The notes below the pieces were generated by a model. That model was not told where the DNA came from and searched no databases. It saw only the letters and a list, made by a program, of their open reading frames with translations. DNA of 64,000 bases from CAVRQM01 sp965246915. GTDB lineage: Bacteria > Pseudomonadota > Alphaproteobacteria > Acetobacterales > Acetobacteraceae. Every line of letters begins with the position of its first letter. The first letter of the stretch is position 1. Shown here piece by piece: positions 23,796-31,964 of this stretch. The stretch covers positions 62,001-126,000 of the forward strand of contig CBDFGB010000029.1 of assembly GCA_965246915.1 (NCBI GenBank), read 5' to 3'. Made by a program: the position numbers and the translations under genes.

Positions 23796-23872
23796 AACCC
23801 GGAGCTGAGTTTAGCGTCTTTGTCTGTCGGGATGTCCTGCGACACGGCAGGAGCCAACGGGAGGATAGGGCG

Positions 23873-24178
23873 ATGGACGAGGATCGGCTAACCGGGGCCG
23901 CGACCGACTTCAAAGGACAGATGAAGGAGGGCATAGGGAGTATGACCGGCGACGCGAAGCTGCGGGCGGAGGGCAAGGCTGAGCAACTCAGTGGTGCCGC
24001 CGAGCGGACAATCGGTCAGGCTCGAGACGCTGCACGCGACATGGCTGATGCGGTACAGGATAGGGCCTCGACAATCGGTGAGTACCTTGATGACACCATC
24101 CAAGAGAGGCCCCTAACGGCTCTTTTGGCCGCCGCTGGGGTCGGATACATCCTCAGCCTCCTCGTGCATCGGCGCTAA
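23873..24178 (+). CDS. CsbD-family stress protein with C-terminal membrane anchor
   Basis: The 101-residue protein begins with a CsbD domain (DRLTGAATDFKGQMKEGIGS and TGDAKLRAEGKAEQLSG, residues 4-45). After that comes a helical stretch and a C-terminal segment (DDTIQERPLTALLAAAGVGY, then ILSLLVHRR) like the membrane anchor of YqjD/ElaB proteins. CsbD proteins respond to general stress. The fusion of CsbD start with a DUF883-like end suggests a membrane-associated form. GGGAGGATAGGGCG precedes the start. Confidence 0.85.
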   Translation: MDEDRLTGAATDFKGQMKEGIGSMTGDAKLRAEGKAEQLSGAAERTIGQARDAARDMADAVQDRASTIGEYLDDTIQERPLTALLAAAGVGYILSLLVHRR

Positions 24179-24192
24179 GCGAACATCAAGCG

Positions 24193-24220
24193 TGGGAGGC
24201 GGCGTCTACGCCGCCTCCCA
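24193..24220. terminator. bidirectional terminator hairpin
   Basis: A 13-bp perfect stem (TGGGAGGCGGCGT with ACGCCGCCTCCCA) separated by CT lies between the convergent csbD-like and peroxiredoxin genes, 14 and 4 bases from their stops. No long T-run follows on either strand. Confidence 0.65.
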
Positions 24221-24224
24221 ACTC

Positions 24225-24710
24225 CTAAAGCGCAGCGAGGATCGCCTCCGCTCGGCTTACATCAAAATCGCCCGGGTGCTCGACAGCTAGATGAGTGACC
24301 TTCCCGCTTTCGGCGATCAAGGCAAACCGCTGGCTCCGTATCCCAAGCCCCCTCCCCACCAGATCAAGCTCCAGGCCAAGCGCCTTCGTGAATTGCGCGG
24401 AGCCGTCTGCGAGCATCACAATTTGATTGTCGATCCCCTGCTCCTTTGCCCACGCCGTCATCACGAAGACATCGTTGACCGCAAGGCATGCGATGACGTC
24501 GACGCCCTTTTCGCGAAGCGCAGCGGCGTTCGTCACGAACCCTGGAAGATGCTTGGCGCTGCAGGTGGGGGTGAAGGCACCCGGCACTGCAAACAGCACT
24601 ACTTTTTTGTCCTTGAACAGTTCGTCCGTCGAGATTTCTCGTGGCCCCTCCGATGCGGCGGTCATCAGTTTCATGGACGGCAGGGTATCGCCAACTTTGA
24701 TTGTGCTCAT
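24225..24710 (-). CDS. peroxiredoxin (Prx5 family)
   Basis: The 161-residue enzyme would reduce hydroperoxides with glutaredoxin or glutathione. The Prx5 active-site motif PGAFTPTCSAKHLPGF contains the peroxidatic Cys50; Cys75 (VDVIACLAVND) is also present, and RxxFALIAE with the C-terminal DFDVSRAEAILAAL fits the family. I prefer the start at MSTIKVGDTLP; a further in-frame ATG six codons upstream gives MASEHRM. It is convergent with the csbD-like gene and divergent from yqgE. Confidence 0.9.
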   Translation of the reverse strand: MSTIKVGDTLPSMKLMTAASEGPREISTDELFKDKKVVLFAVPGAFTPTCSAKHLPGFVTNAAALREKGVDVIACLAVNDVFVMTAWAKEQGIDNQIVMLADGSAQFTKALGLELDLVGRGLGIRSQRFALIAESGKVTHLAVEHPGDFDVSRAEAILAAL

Positions 24711-24872
24711 TCGGTGCTCGCTTGCCATATGAATTGGAACCAGACGCCAGCTCCCCGCCTCATCGACGAGGGCCCACGGGACATGGGCGGGGCGGCGGCG
24801 GGGTTCCTAGCCGACGCGACGTCGGCTGTCACGCTTGCGCCGCTTCGCCGTCCGGCCAATTGTTGAAGAGCG

Positions 24873-25451
24873 ATGACCGAGCAAGACGAAGCAGGCGGAT
24901 TCCTCACCGGGCAGCTTCTCCTGGCGATGCCGCACCTCACGGAGCCGCCATTCGCGCACGCCGTCATCTATGTGTGCGCACACACCAACCGTGGGGCGAT
25001 CGGCATCGTGGTCAACCACCCCCTCGAGGAGCCAAGCTTCGAGGATCTGCTCCGTCAACTGGAAATCGACCCAGCCCCTCCAACCCGTTCGATCCGACTG
25101 TGCTCGGGTGGACCGGTGGAACATGCTCGCGGCTTTGTACTCCACACGAGCGATTGGATCGCTGACGGCAGTCTCCGCGTGGATGGGCGTTTGGCGTTGA
25201 CTGCAAGCCTCGACATCCTCAAGGCGATCGCCGCTGGTGACGGGCCGCGCGACGGCCTACTGGCACTTGGCTACGCAGGCTGGGGGCCTGGCCAACTCGA
25301 CGATGAGATGCGCGCCAACGCGTGGCTGTCCGTGCCGGTCGAAGATGTCGAACTCGTCCTCGGCCACGATTTCGGCACGAAGTGGCATCGCGCGATGGCG
25401 TATTTGCGTGTCAATCCCGCGCTGTTGTCGGGCGCTGCCGGGAACGCCTGA
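24873..25451 (+). CDS. YqgE/AlgH family protein (UPF0301)
   Basis: The 192-residue protein shows the whole YqgE/AlgH pattern: FLTGQLLLAMPHLTEPPFAH at the start, AVIYVCAHTNRGAIGIVVNH, the GGPVEHARGFVLHT motif, and GYAGWGPGQLDDEMRANAWL. The family is widespread; AlgH influences alginate and stress responses in Pseudomonas but the biochemical role is unknown. It ends two bases before the stop of the convergent HAD gene. Confidence 0.9.
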   Translation: MTEQDEAGGFLTGQLLLAMPHLTEPPFAHAVIYVCAHTNRGAIGIVVNHPLEEPSFEDLLRQLEIDPAPPTRSIRLCSGGPVEHARGFVLHTSDWIADGSLRVDGRLALTASLDILKAIAAGDGPRDGLLALGYAGWGPGQLDDEMRANAWLSVPVEDVELVLGHDFGTKWHRAMAYLRVNPALLSGAAGNA

Positions 25452-25453
25452 CC

Positions 25454-26275
25454 CTACCAGCGCAGCTCGTCAATCGTGAAGGCCGGGGCAAGACCAGCCT
25501 CAGCAGCTTCTCGCTGGGCGGACTCCGCTCCGAGATTCGTGTGGATGCCGCTCAGCGCCCAGCAGGCAGAGATGCCGAATGCGGCGGCTCCAGCGATATC
25601 GGTGCGCAGCGAGTCGCCGATCGCAAGCAGGGCCACGGCAGGGCGGTCGATTCGCCGTAGGGCAAGGCGGTAGATTTCGGGATACGGCTTGCCGATCCAT
25701 CGAACCGAGCCGCCATTCTCCTCGTACCACGCAGCCAGTGCTCCGGCGCAGATGACACGGGTCGCCCCACGCAGCACCTCGAGGTCGGGGTTCGCGCACA
25801 GCATCGGGAGTCTGAATCTGAGGCTTGCTTGCAGGTCCGGAAGAAAGGGCTCGATACGGGTTGGATCGCGCCTGTCGTCCGGGCCGGTATTGAGCAGCAG
25901 GTCGGCGTCGCCAGGCGAGCCGACAAGGCGAATGTCGCGGTCCTCGATGATGCTCAAGTCTCGAGACGGGCCAATATGAAGCACTCGAAGTCCGCGCGCT
26001 TCGGCGAGCGCCTCCCATGCGGCCTCGCCGGAGGTGAGAAGGTCCGAATAGAGGTCAGGCCCAATCCCCATGGCCGCGAGCCCCGCAGCGGCGGCATGTG
26101 ACCGGCGGGGCGCGTTCGACAGCAGCAATACGGGATTGCCCGTCTCTCGCAATCGACGAAGGCATTCGACGGCCCGCGGATATGGCTCTACTCCGTCATG
26201 AACGACGCCCCACAAGTCGACGATGAATCCGTCATAGCCAGCGGCGATGGCGGCCAATCCGTCGAGGTGGCGCAT
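25454..26275 (-). CDS. HAD-superfamily hydrolase, TIGR01459 type
   Basis: I prefer the start MRHLDGLAAIAAGYDG two bases after the pyrD stop; the frame extends 11 codons further upstream into pyrD. The 273-residue protein has HAD motif I FIVDLWGVVHDGVEPYPRA (nucleophile Asp), motif II LLLSNAPR, the lysine of GKPYPEIY and motif IV GDSLRTDIAGAAAFG. The NagD-like cap class and alphaproteobacterial type match TIGR01459. Its substrate is unknown; a sugar or nucleotide phosphate is likely. It seems to form an operon with pyrD. Confidence 0.85.
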   Translation of the reverse strand: MRHLDGLAAIAAGYDGFIVDLWGVVHDGVEPYPRAVECLRRLRETGNPVLLLSNAPRRSHAAAAGLAAMGIGPDLYSDLLTSGEAAWEALAEARGLRVLHIGPSRDLSIIEDRDIRLVGSPGDADLLLNTGPDDRRDPTRIEPFLPDLQASLRFRLPMLCANPDLEVLRGATRVICAGALAAWYEENGGSVRWIGKPYPEIYRLALRRIDRPAVALLAIGDSLRTDIAGAAAFGISACWALSGIHTNLGAESAQREAAEAGLAPAFTIDELRW

Positions 26276-26276
26276 C

Positions 26277-27299
26277 CTAAAACCCGCTTCCGATCGCCGT
26301 CTCGACATCTGCGAGGCGAGCGCGGTCCAGCTCCCGTAGCAGCTCGAGCTTAAGACGCGGCAACAGGGCCGGACCCTGCAACGCGAGCGCGGTGTAAAGC
26401 TGTACCGCGCTCGCGCCAGCTCGAAGCTTCTCCAGCACGTCCCCCCCTGACGCGATACCGCCCACGCCGATCAACGCAAGCCTGCCGCGTGCCAGACCGG
26501 CGACCAGACGTAGCATCTCGGTTGCTCGCCGTTTCAATGGCGCGCCAGAAAGCCCCCCGGCCTGAAAAGCATGTCGGCTGAGCAGTGTCGGCGGGCGAGC
26601 GGTCGTCGTGTTGCTGACGATTAGCCCAGCAGCGCCCCCATCGATACATGCGGCAACGATGCCGGGCAGCGAAGTGTCGTCGAGATCGGGCGCCAGCTTC
26701 ACAAAAAGGGGCGGCGGCGTCATGCTGCGATGGATGGCGTCGAGAATCTGCGTCAGATGGCGCGGTGCCTGAAGGTCCCGCAGCCCCGGCGTGTTGGGCG
26801 AGGAGACGTTGATCGCGACATACGCGGCATGACCAGCGATCGCTCGGATCAGCGCCGGATAGTCCCGTATGGGATCGCCGCCGTCCTTGTTAAGGCCGAT
26901 ATTGGCCCCCACGGGCGTGGCCATGCGCGTGCGTTGCAGGTTGCGGCGAAACGCTTCGATCCCGTCGTTGTTAAACCCCATGCGATTAATGACTGCCGCG
27001 TCCTCTGCCATACGAAACAGTCGAGGGCGAGGATTGCCGGGCTGCGGTTGGACGGTGACCGTTCCGGCCTCCACGAACCCGAACCCCATCCGCCCCAGGC
27101 CGCGTAGCGCCACGGCGTTCTTGTCGAAACCGGCCGCGAGACCGATTGGGTTGGTCATCCGCACGCCCACCAGGTGAGTGATCAGTCGACCATCATCAGG
27201 GCCGGGTCGCGAGCCAGCCCCCAGGCGAACGGCCTGAAGTGCGACGGTATGAGCCAATTCAGGATCGGCCCATCTGGCCAGGGCGGAAAGCGTTGTCAT
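26277..27299 (-). CDS. pyrD: dihydroorotate dehydrogenase (quinone), class 2
   Basis: The enzyme oxidises dihydroorotate to orotate using quinone, the fourth pyrimidine step, at the inner membrane. Class 2 motifs are present: AGFDKNAVALRGLGRMGFGF, RLFRMAEDAAVINRMGFNND, GANIGLNKD and the active-site NVSSPNTPGLRDLQ with catalytic Ser. The FMN phosphate site IGVGGIASGGDVLEKL lies near the end. I use MTTLSALARW as start (340 residues); a GTG five codons upstream is possible. It is paired with the HAD gene downstream. Confidence 0.95.
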   Translation of the reverse strand: MTTLSALARWADPELAHTVALQAVRLGAGSRPGPDDGRLITHLVGVRMTNPIGLAAGFDKNAVALRGLGRMGFGFVEAGTVTVQPQPGNPRPRLFRMAEDAAVINRMGFNNDGIEAFRRNLQRTRMATPVGANIGLNKDGGDPIRDYPALIRAIAGHAAYVAINVSSPNTPGLRDLQAPRHLTQILDAIHRSMTPPPLFVKLAPDLDDTSLPGIVAACIDGGAAGLIVSNTTTARPPTLLSRHAFQAGGLSGAPLKRRATEMLRLVAGLARGRLALIGVGGIASGGDVLEKLRAGASAVQLYTALALQGPALLPRLKLELLRELDRARLADVETAIGSGF

Positions 27300-27395
27300 C
27301 GGACCGGTCACCACGAACCCGCAGCGTCAAGGATTGCCATTACGATAAATCGCCTCACCCCACTAAATAGTCTGACAGAAGTTTCGTAGAGAGAC

Positions 27396-27704
27396 ATGGG
27401 CTCACAACGCGGATCCCAGAGGGTTGAAGAATCATCGGGTAGTCGGATCGCCGGCACTGCTTTTGAGGACGAGCGCTTGTTTGATCATCCTTATCTTGAG
27501 ACGTGCTGTCGTTCAGCGTTGCATCGGTTGCTGCTCTGCGGTGCCTTGGGCCGCCCACCTGCCCTGAAGGATGGCGCGTGTCTCGTCCGACTTGCGACGC
27601 TCGGACTGGCTCGAGAACGCGAGGATCGTCGCTTCGAGATCACCGACGAGGGCCGCCGCCGACACGAGGTGTTGGTGACCCCCGTCCGGCGACCGTTGGC
27701 CTAG
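27396..27704 (+). CDS. small winged-helix-like protein
   Basis: This 102-residue protein has no named family that I recognise. The C-terminal half (LKDGACLVRLATLGLARERE, then RFEITDEGRRRHE) reads like a winged-helix domain of PadR/DUF type: recognition helix, wing, and the common ITDEGRxRH end. The N-terminal 25 residues are polar and may not be translated. It ends four bases into the stop region of the convergent small gene. A DNA-binding role is inferred. Confidence 0.5.
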   Translation: MGSQRGSQRVEESSGSRIAGTAFEDERLFDHPYLETCCRSALHRLLLCGALGRPPALKDGACLVRLATLGLAREREDRRFEITDEGRRRHEVLVTPVRRPLA

Positions 27705-27940
27705 CTTAGCGCCTGCATGCGCACCCGGCCATCAGCCGGGTTTGCGAACAAGACCCGCCCACCGTCCGGGGCCGAGACCAGCATCATGTCCCCCTGTGCC
27801 AACAGATCGCTCGCCTCGTCGAAAAAGTCTGCCGCGCACGCATCCGCGATGCGGCTCTCGGCGCGATAGTGCCAGAGTGTGAAGCCTTGGGCGTATGCCA
27901 GGACCGATAGGTTTCGGGCGACGAACATGGTGTTCTCCAA
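27701..27940 (-). CDS. conserved small protein of unknown function (SOS-box operon, second gene)
   Basis: The 79-residue product begins MENTMFVARNLSVLAYAQGF and continues with TLWHYRAESRIADACAADFF and GDMMLVSAPDGGRVLF. The pattern 'NLSVLAYANGFTLWHY..D....V...GYF..A..ML..GD.I.V' is familiar from short alphaproteobacterial and phage/GTA-associated proteins, but I know of no function. It lies nine bases after the stop of the gene at 27950-28354 and would share its LexA-box promoter. Confidence 0.65.
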   Translation of the reverse strand: MENTMFVARNLSVLAYAQGFTLWHYRAESRIADACAADFFDEASDLLAQGDMMLVSAPDGGRVLFANPADGRVRMQALS

Positions 27941-27949
27941 TGCGATGCT

Positions 27950-28354
27950 TCAAATCGTCTCGCTGCGATCGACGACGATGCCGCGTACTCGCAGCGACCA
28001 TTCCAGCCGGTCCAATGCCTCCCGCCATACCCTCGCGTCGGCGCGTTGGGCGGGTCGAAAAATATCTGGCGCGATGCCACGCTCTCCCCAGCGGCGCAGC
28101 ACGCGGGCGTGCTCCAAATCGATCCGCCGTTGGCGGTAGAGGCGGTCGAGACAGCGCAGGACGTCGTCCGGCATTGCCGGTCGCGGCGGCCCGGATCCGT
28201 CGACGCCACGCGGCGAGCGCTCCCGCCGCGCGACCAGGGCGGCCATAGTCCAGAACCACGCCTCTTGGGCATCACGGAACGGTTCTGGCCGAGCGGCCGG
28301 CGGTCGAGTCTTGAAAGGCCGGTCGAGACATCGAGTGGCGACAATAGGTGCCAT
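27950..28354 (-). CDS. conserved alphaproteobacterial protein behind a LexA box
   Basis: ATG 28354 has GGAGG six bases upstream. The 134-residue product is helical and basic: EAWFWTMAALVARRERSPRG, then PDDVLRCLDRLYRQRRIDLE, HARVLRRWGERGIAPD and REALDRLEWSLRVRGIVV. I recognise the pattern as a conserved protein in alphaproteobacteria with no described role. A GAAC-N7-GAAC element begins 25 bases upstream, so damage-induced expression is plausible. It appears to head a two-gene operon, divergent from the S24 repressor. Confidence 0.7.
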   Translation of the reverse strand: MAPIVATRCLDRPFKTRPPAARPEPFRDAQEAWFWTMAALVARRERSPRGVDGSGPPRPAMPDDVLRCLDRLYRQRRIDLEHARVLRRWGERGIAPDIFRPAQRADARVWREALDRLEWSLRVRGIVVDRSETI

Positions 28355-28378
28355 GGAACCTCCAATCCGCGTCCGGCA

Positions 28379-28393
28379 GAACATAATAGGAAC
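28379..28393 (-). promoter_or_regulatory. LexA (SOS) box, alphaproteobacterial type GTTC-N7-GTTC
   Basis: The minus strand reads GTTCCTATTATGTTC, a perfect GTTC-N7-GTTC direct repeat, the known alphaproteobacterial LexA site. It overlaps a TATTAT -10-like hexamer reading toward the gene that starts at 28354, so binding would block that promoter. It lies in the divergent region shared with the S24-family regulator. Confidence 0.7.
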
Positions 28394-28513
28394 ATTAACC
28401 CAACACGCCCGGGTACGCAAGCAGTTTCCGACAAAAATCCTATTCCCATGACGCTTTGCATTCGGCACAGTGTGGCTCTCGCGCATTTCTGCGCGAGTCG
28501 GCCGGGGGGCCGC

Positions 28514-29182
28514 GTGAAGCACGAGGATGTCTGGCGGGCGCTCGATACGCTCGCGGCGGAACATGGCCTGTCGACATCGGGTCTGGCCAAGAGGGCCGGC
28601 CTGGACGCCACCACGTTCAATCCGTCAAAGCGACGCATGCCGGATGGGCGGGCGCGCTGGCCGAGCACCGAAAGCCTCGCCAAAGTGCTGGATGCCACCG
28701 GCGCGTCGCTCGACGCGTTCACCGCGCTGGTCGGCGGTGCGCGTGCTCTTCCTCATGCTTCGCCGGGACGCGGCATGCCGTCCGCAGCACCGGTGTCTCG
28801 CCGCGTGCCGCTGATCGGCCTTGCGCAGGCCGGTGCCGAGGGATTTTTCGACGACGGAGGCTATCCAGTTGGCGGCAGCTGGGACGAGGTAGGGCTGCCG
28901 GATGTGCCGGACCCCAACGCCTATGCCCTGGAGATAAGCGGTGACAGCATGGAGCCCGTCTTTCGCGACGGCGACATGGTCATTGTCTCGCCGGGCGCCC
29001 CGGTGCGTCGGGGCGACCGTGTGGTGGTACGCACCCGCGACGGGGAGGTCATGGCCAAGGAGTTGACCCGCCGCTCGGCCCGCCGCGTCGAGTTGCTGAG
29101 CCTGAACCCGGCCTTCCCAAGCTACACATTCGAACTTGGGGAATTGGCTTGGATGCACCGCATCTTGTGGTCCAGCCAGTGA
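28514..29182 (+). CDS. HTH-S24 family (LexA/CI-like) transcriptional regulator
   Basis: I choose GTG 28514 (222 residues, MKHEDVWRALDTLAAEHGLS), the usual start of this family; ATG 28448 would add 22 residues. Residues 15-60 form an HTH (STSGLAKRAGLDATTFNPSK). Residues 95-220 are an S24 domain with an Ala106-Gly107 pair (IGLAQAGAEGFF) that fits the self-cleavage site, Ser145 (ISGDSMEPVF) and Lys182 (EVMAKEL). Proteins of this kind are inactivated by RecA-stimulated self-cleavage. It is divergent from the LexA-box operon and abuts the convergent aminotransferase stop. Confidence 0.88.
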   Translation: MKHEDVWRALDTLAAEHGLSTSGLAKRAGLDATTFNPSKRRMPDGRARWPSTESLAKVLDATGASLDAFTALVGGARALPHASPGRGMPSAAPVSRRVPLIGLAQAGAEGFFDDGGYPVGGSWDEVGLPDVPDPNAYALEISGDSMEPVFRDGDMVIVSPGAPVRRGDRVVVRTRDGEVMAKELTRRSARRVELLSLNPAFPSYTFELGELAWMHRILWSSQ

Positions 29183-30520
29183 CTAGCTGACCGTCTCCCG
29201 TATCGCTTCGCTGAAGCGGTCGACGATGTCGTCAATGTCCTCACGCCGCGCGACGTAGGGCGGGGCGATCAGGATATGGTCGCCCGCCCGGCCCTCGACG
29301 GTCCCGCCCATTGGATAGACTGCAAGCCCTCGAGCAAATGCTGCGTCGCCTACTGCGGCGTGCAACCGGCGCGATGTGTCGAAAGGCGCCTTTGTCTCGC
29401 GGTCCGCGACGAGTTCGACCGCCCAAAACAGGCCCCGTCCGCGGATGTCGCCAACGTGGGCGTGCTGCCCGAGCGCAGTGCGGAGGCCATGACCAAGACG
29501 CTCGCCCAATTCGGCGACCCGCGCGACGAGACCGTCGTCGGCAATGACGCGCTGCACCGCGAGCGCGGCGGCGCAAGCCACCGGGTGGGCCTGATAGGTA
29601 TGGCCGTGAACGAACGCCCCACTGCCGTGGAGCAGGGCGTCCACGATCCGACTGGAGACCAGCAACCCGCCGATCGGCTGATACCCCCCGGCCAGTCCCT
29701 TCGCGACCATTTGGATGTCGGGCGCCACGCCCTCCTGCTCCCAGGCGTGCATCGTCCCCGTTCTGCCGACGCCGCACATCACCTCGTCGAGGATCAGCAG
29801 CACGCCGTGGCGGTCACACACCTCTCGGACCGCCGCGAAATAGCCGGCGACGGGCGTCACGCAGCCGGTCGTGGCTCCGACCACCGTTTCGGCCAGGAAG
29901 GCCGCGACCCGACCTCGGCCCGCATGTTCAAACGCCGTATCCAGTTCGGCGACGAGCCGCGAGACGTATTCTGTATCGCTCTCGCCCTGACGTTGCCCCC
30001 GATAGGCGAAGCACGGTGACACGTGGTCGAACGGCGTACCGAGAAGCGGCTCATACGGCGCCCGCCGGGCGCGGTTGCCGCTCGCGGCCAGCGCGCCCAG
30101 CGTATTGCCATGGTAGCTTTGGTGGCGGGCGACGAATCGTACTCGCTCGGGCTCTCCGATCTCCAGAAAGTATTGGCGCGCGAGCTTCAGTGCCGCCTCG
30201 GTGGCCTCGCTGCCAGAGGACACGAAAAATGCATGACTTAGTCCGGCGCGTCCGGCCGGCGTTGCGTTGCCTGTCAAGATTTCCGCGAGAGCCTCGGCCG
30301 CTTCGGTCGTGAAGAGGCCGGTATGGGCGTAAGCGATCGCTTCGGCTTGCCGCGCCATGGCGTCGGTAACCCGACGATCGCCGTGGCCAATGCACGCAAC
30401 CGCAGCGCCGCCCGCGCCATCGATGATCTCGCGACCATCCCGGGTGTAGAGAAAAATGCCCTGACCGCGCGCCACGCCGACCGGCGCCTCGGCCAAGCTG
30501 CGGTGGAGCAGTCGGCTCAT
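29183..30520 (-). CDS. class III (omega) aminotransferase
   Basis: The 445-residue PLP enzyme transfers an amino group between an amine or omega-amino acid and an oxo acid. It contains FVSSGSEATEAALKLARQYF (PLP phosphate site), SYHGNTLGALAASGN, LILDEVMCGVGRTG and the Schiff-base lysine in MVAKGLAGGYQPIGG. I use MSRLLHRSLAEAP as start; an ATG five codons upstream is possible, while the long frame beyond that overlaps atpI and is unlikely. The substrate cannot be read from sequence; it is annotated in relatives as an aspartate aminotransferase family protein. Confidence 0.88.
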   Translation of the reverse strand: MSRLLHRSLAEAPVGVARGQGIFLYTRDGREIIDGAGGAAVACIGHGDRRVTDAMARQAEAIAYAHTGLFTTEAAEALAEILTGNATPAGRAGLSHAFFVSSGSEATEAALKLARQYFLEIGEPERVRFVARHQSYHGNTLGALAASGNRARRAPYEPLLGTPFDHVSPCFAYRGQRQGESDTEYVSRLVAELDTAFEHAGRGRVAAFLAETVVGATTGCVTPVAGYFAAVREVCDRHGVLLILDEVMCGVGRTGTMHAWEQEGVAPDIQMVAKGLAGGYQPIGGLLVSSRIVDALLHGSGAFVHGHTYQAHPVACAAALAVQRVIADDGLVARVAELGERLGHGLRTALGQHAHVGDIRGRGLFWAVELVADRETKAPFDTSRRLHAAVGDAAFARGLAVYPMGGTVEGRAGDHILIAPPYVARREDIDDIVDRFSEAIRETVS

Positions 30521-30541
30521 GAGCCAGATGGTCATGCATTC

Positions 30542-30570
30542 TTGACACACCGGCAACCCGCCGGTAGCAC
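30542..30570 (+). promoter_or_regulatory. possible promoter for the atp operon
   Basis: A consensus TTGACA (30542-30547) lies 17 bases before TAGCAC (30565-30570), which is a poor -10. The first atp gene starts at 30580, so the leader would be very short. This is a weak call from sequence alone. Confidence 0.25.
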
Positions 30571-30579
30571 CCCGCCTCA

Positions 30580-30900
30580 ATGACGTCCGATCGGGAAGAA
30601 CCGAGTGGCGGCAAAGGTTCCTTCGAGGATCGGTTGCGCGCGGCGCGTTCTCGACAGGGCTTGGACAAGACTGATGCCGTGCTGAAGGCGGGCTTGAGCG
30701 AGCCGTCGGCGATGGCAATCGGCCTTCGGGTCGGGGTTGAATTGGTGTCCGCGATGGTTGTCGCGGTCGCAATTGGCTGGGCGTTGGACCATTGGTTGCA
30801 CACCTCCCCAGCATTGCTGGTGGTGTTCGTGCTGCTAGGCGGCGCGGCCGGGGTGGCGAATGTGTGGCGGCTCATGGGGCCCAAAGCCCCAAGGCCGTAG
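30580..30900 (+). CDS. atpI: ATP synthase protein I
   Basis: The 106-residue protein has a charged N-terminal region (FEDRLRAARSRQGLDK) typical of alphaproteobacterial AtpI, and two membrane segments (IGLRVGVELVSAMVVAVAIG and LLVVFVLLGGAAGVANVWRL). AtpI helps assemble the c-ring. It starts the F0 operon and is followed by atpB 26 bases later. Assignment is secure by motif and position. Confidence 0.92.
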   Translation: MTSDREEPSGGKGSFEDRLRAARSRQGLDKTDAVLKAGLSEPSAMAIGLRVGVELVSAMVVAVAIGWALDHWLHTSPALLVVFVLLGGAAGVANVWRLMGPKAPRP

Positions 30901-30926
30901 AAGGTTTGGGCGGCAAGGGGAACGAC

Positions 30927-31682
30927 GTGGCGGCGGAAGGCGGATCGATCGACGCGCTAGGGCAGTTTAAGCTGCACACTGCCCTTGGGCCGTTCGGCGC
31001 CTCGGTGAACTTCACCCAGTCCAACCTGATGATGGTCTTCGCCGGCGGATTGATCCTGGCACTTATCTACTATGGGGCGCGGCCACGGGCGATCGTTCCA
31101 GGCCGGCTTCAAGCAGCAGCCGAACTGGCCTATGATTTTGTCGAACGAATGTGCCTCGACCAGATCGGGGCGGAGGGCAAACGTTTTTTTCCGTTTGTAT
31201 TTACCCTTTTTATGTTTGTACTCTTCGGCAATATCCTTGGGCTCTTCCCGTTCAGCTTCACTTACACAAGTCATATCGCGGTAACGGCAACGCTCGCGAT
31301 CGCCGTCATCATCCTTGTGACCGTGGTCGCGCTACGCATCCACGGCCTGCACTTCTTCAGTTACTTTTTTCCGGCAGGCGCACCGGTGCTTCTCGCGCCT
31401 CTTATCATCCCGGTTGAGATCATCTCCTATCTGTCTCGCCCGGTGAGTCTTTCGATCCGACTGTTCGCCAACATGGTCGCCGGTCATGTGATGTTCGAGG
31501 TGTTTGCGAGCTTTGTCGTCATGCTCGCGGGTATCGGCGCGCTGGGCGTATTGGGCGCTATCGGTCCATTGGCGCTGAACGTGGTGCTTGTCGGATTCGA
31601 GCTGTTGGTGGCCTGCCTGCAGGCCTACGTCTTCGCCATCCTGACCTGCATCTACCTGCACGACGCCGTGCATCTGCACTGA
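30927..31682 (+). CDS. atpB: F0F1 ATP synthase subunit a
   Basis: GTG 30927 follows AAGGGGAACGAC; the frame is open upstream but overlaps atpI. The 251-residue protein has five or six membrane helices and the proton half-channel helix with the essential Arg (SIRLFANMVAGHVMFEVF), plus FKLHTALGPFGASVNFTQSN at the N-terminus typical of alphaproteobacterial AtpB. It conducts protons to the c-ring. The next gene encodes subunit c. Confidence 0.97.
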   Translation: MAAEGGSIDALGQFKLHTALGPFGASVNFTQSNLMMVFAGGLILALIYYGARPRAIVPGRLQAAAELAYDFVERMCLDQIGAEGKRFFPFVFTLFMFVLFGNILGLFPFSFTYTSHIAVTATLAIAVIILVTVVALRIHGLHFFSYFFPAGAPVLLAPLIIPVEIISYLSRPVSLSIRLFANMVAGHVMFEVFASFVVMLAGIGALGVLGAIGPLALNVVLVGFELLVACLQAYVFAILTCIYLHDAVHLH

Positions 31683-31731
31683 GGCGTTTACGGCATTCCT
31701 ACTTCCCCGACATACGAGAAGGACTGACATC

Positions 31732-31956
31732 ATGGACGTGGCCGCCGCGAAAGCCATCGGAGCCGGTATCGCCGTCATCGCCCTGGCCGGCGTCGGCATC
31801 GGCATCGGCAACATCTTCTCCTCGCTGGTCAACAGCGTGGCCCGTAACCCGTCGGCCCGCGACCAGGTGTTTGGCCTTGGCATTCTCGGATTCGCGCTGA
31901 CGGAGGCGGTCGCGCTGTTCGCCCTGCTGATCGCGTTCTTGATCCTCTTCACCTGA
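31732..31956 (+). CDS. atpE: F0F1 ATP synthase subunit c
   Basis: The 74-residue proteolipid is a two-helix hairpin: first helix GAGIAVIALAGVGIGIGNIF with the Gly-rich packing motif, polar loop ARNPSARDQVF, second helix with the proton-carrying Glu in LGFALTEAVALFALLIAFLI. It builds the rotating c-ring. AGAAGGACTGACATC precedes the start. Assignment is certain. Confidence 0.98.
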   Translation: MDVAAAKAIGAGIAVIALAGVGIGIGNIFSSLVNSVARNPSARDQVFGLGILGFALTEAVALFALLIAFLILFT

Positions 31957-31964
31957 TCCCGCCG

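Noticed and set aside
28448..28513. Upstream ATG as start of the S24 regulator
   Set aside because: It adds 22 residues with Cys/His-rich sequence not seen in the family, whose proteins usually begin near M-K/S-H-x-x-V/I-W; kept only as an alternative.
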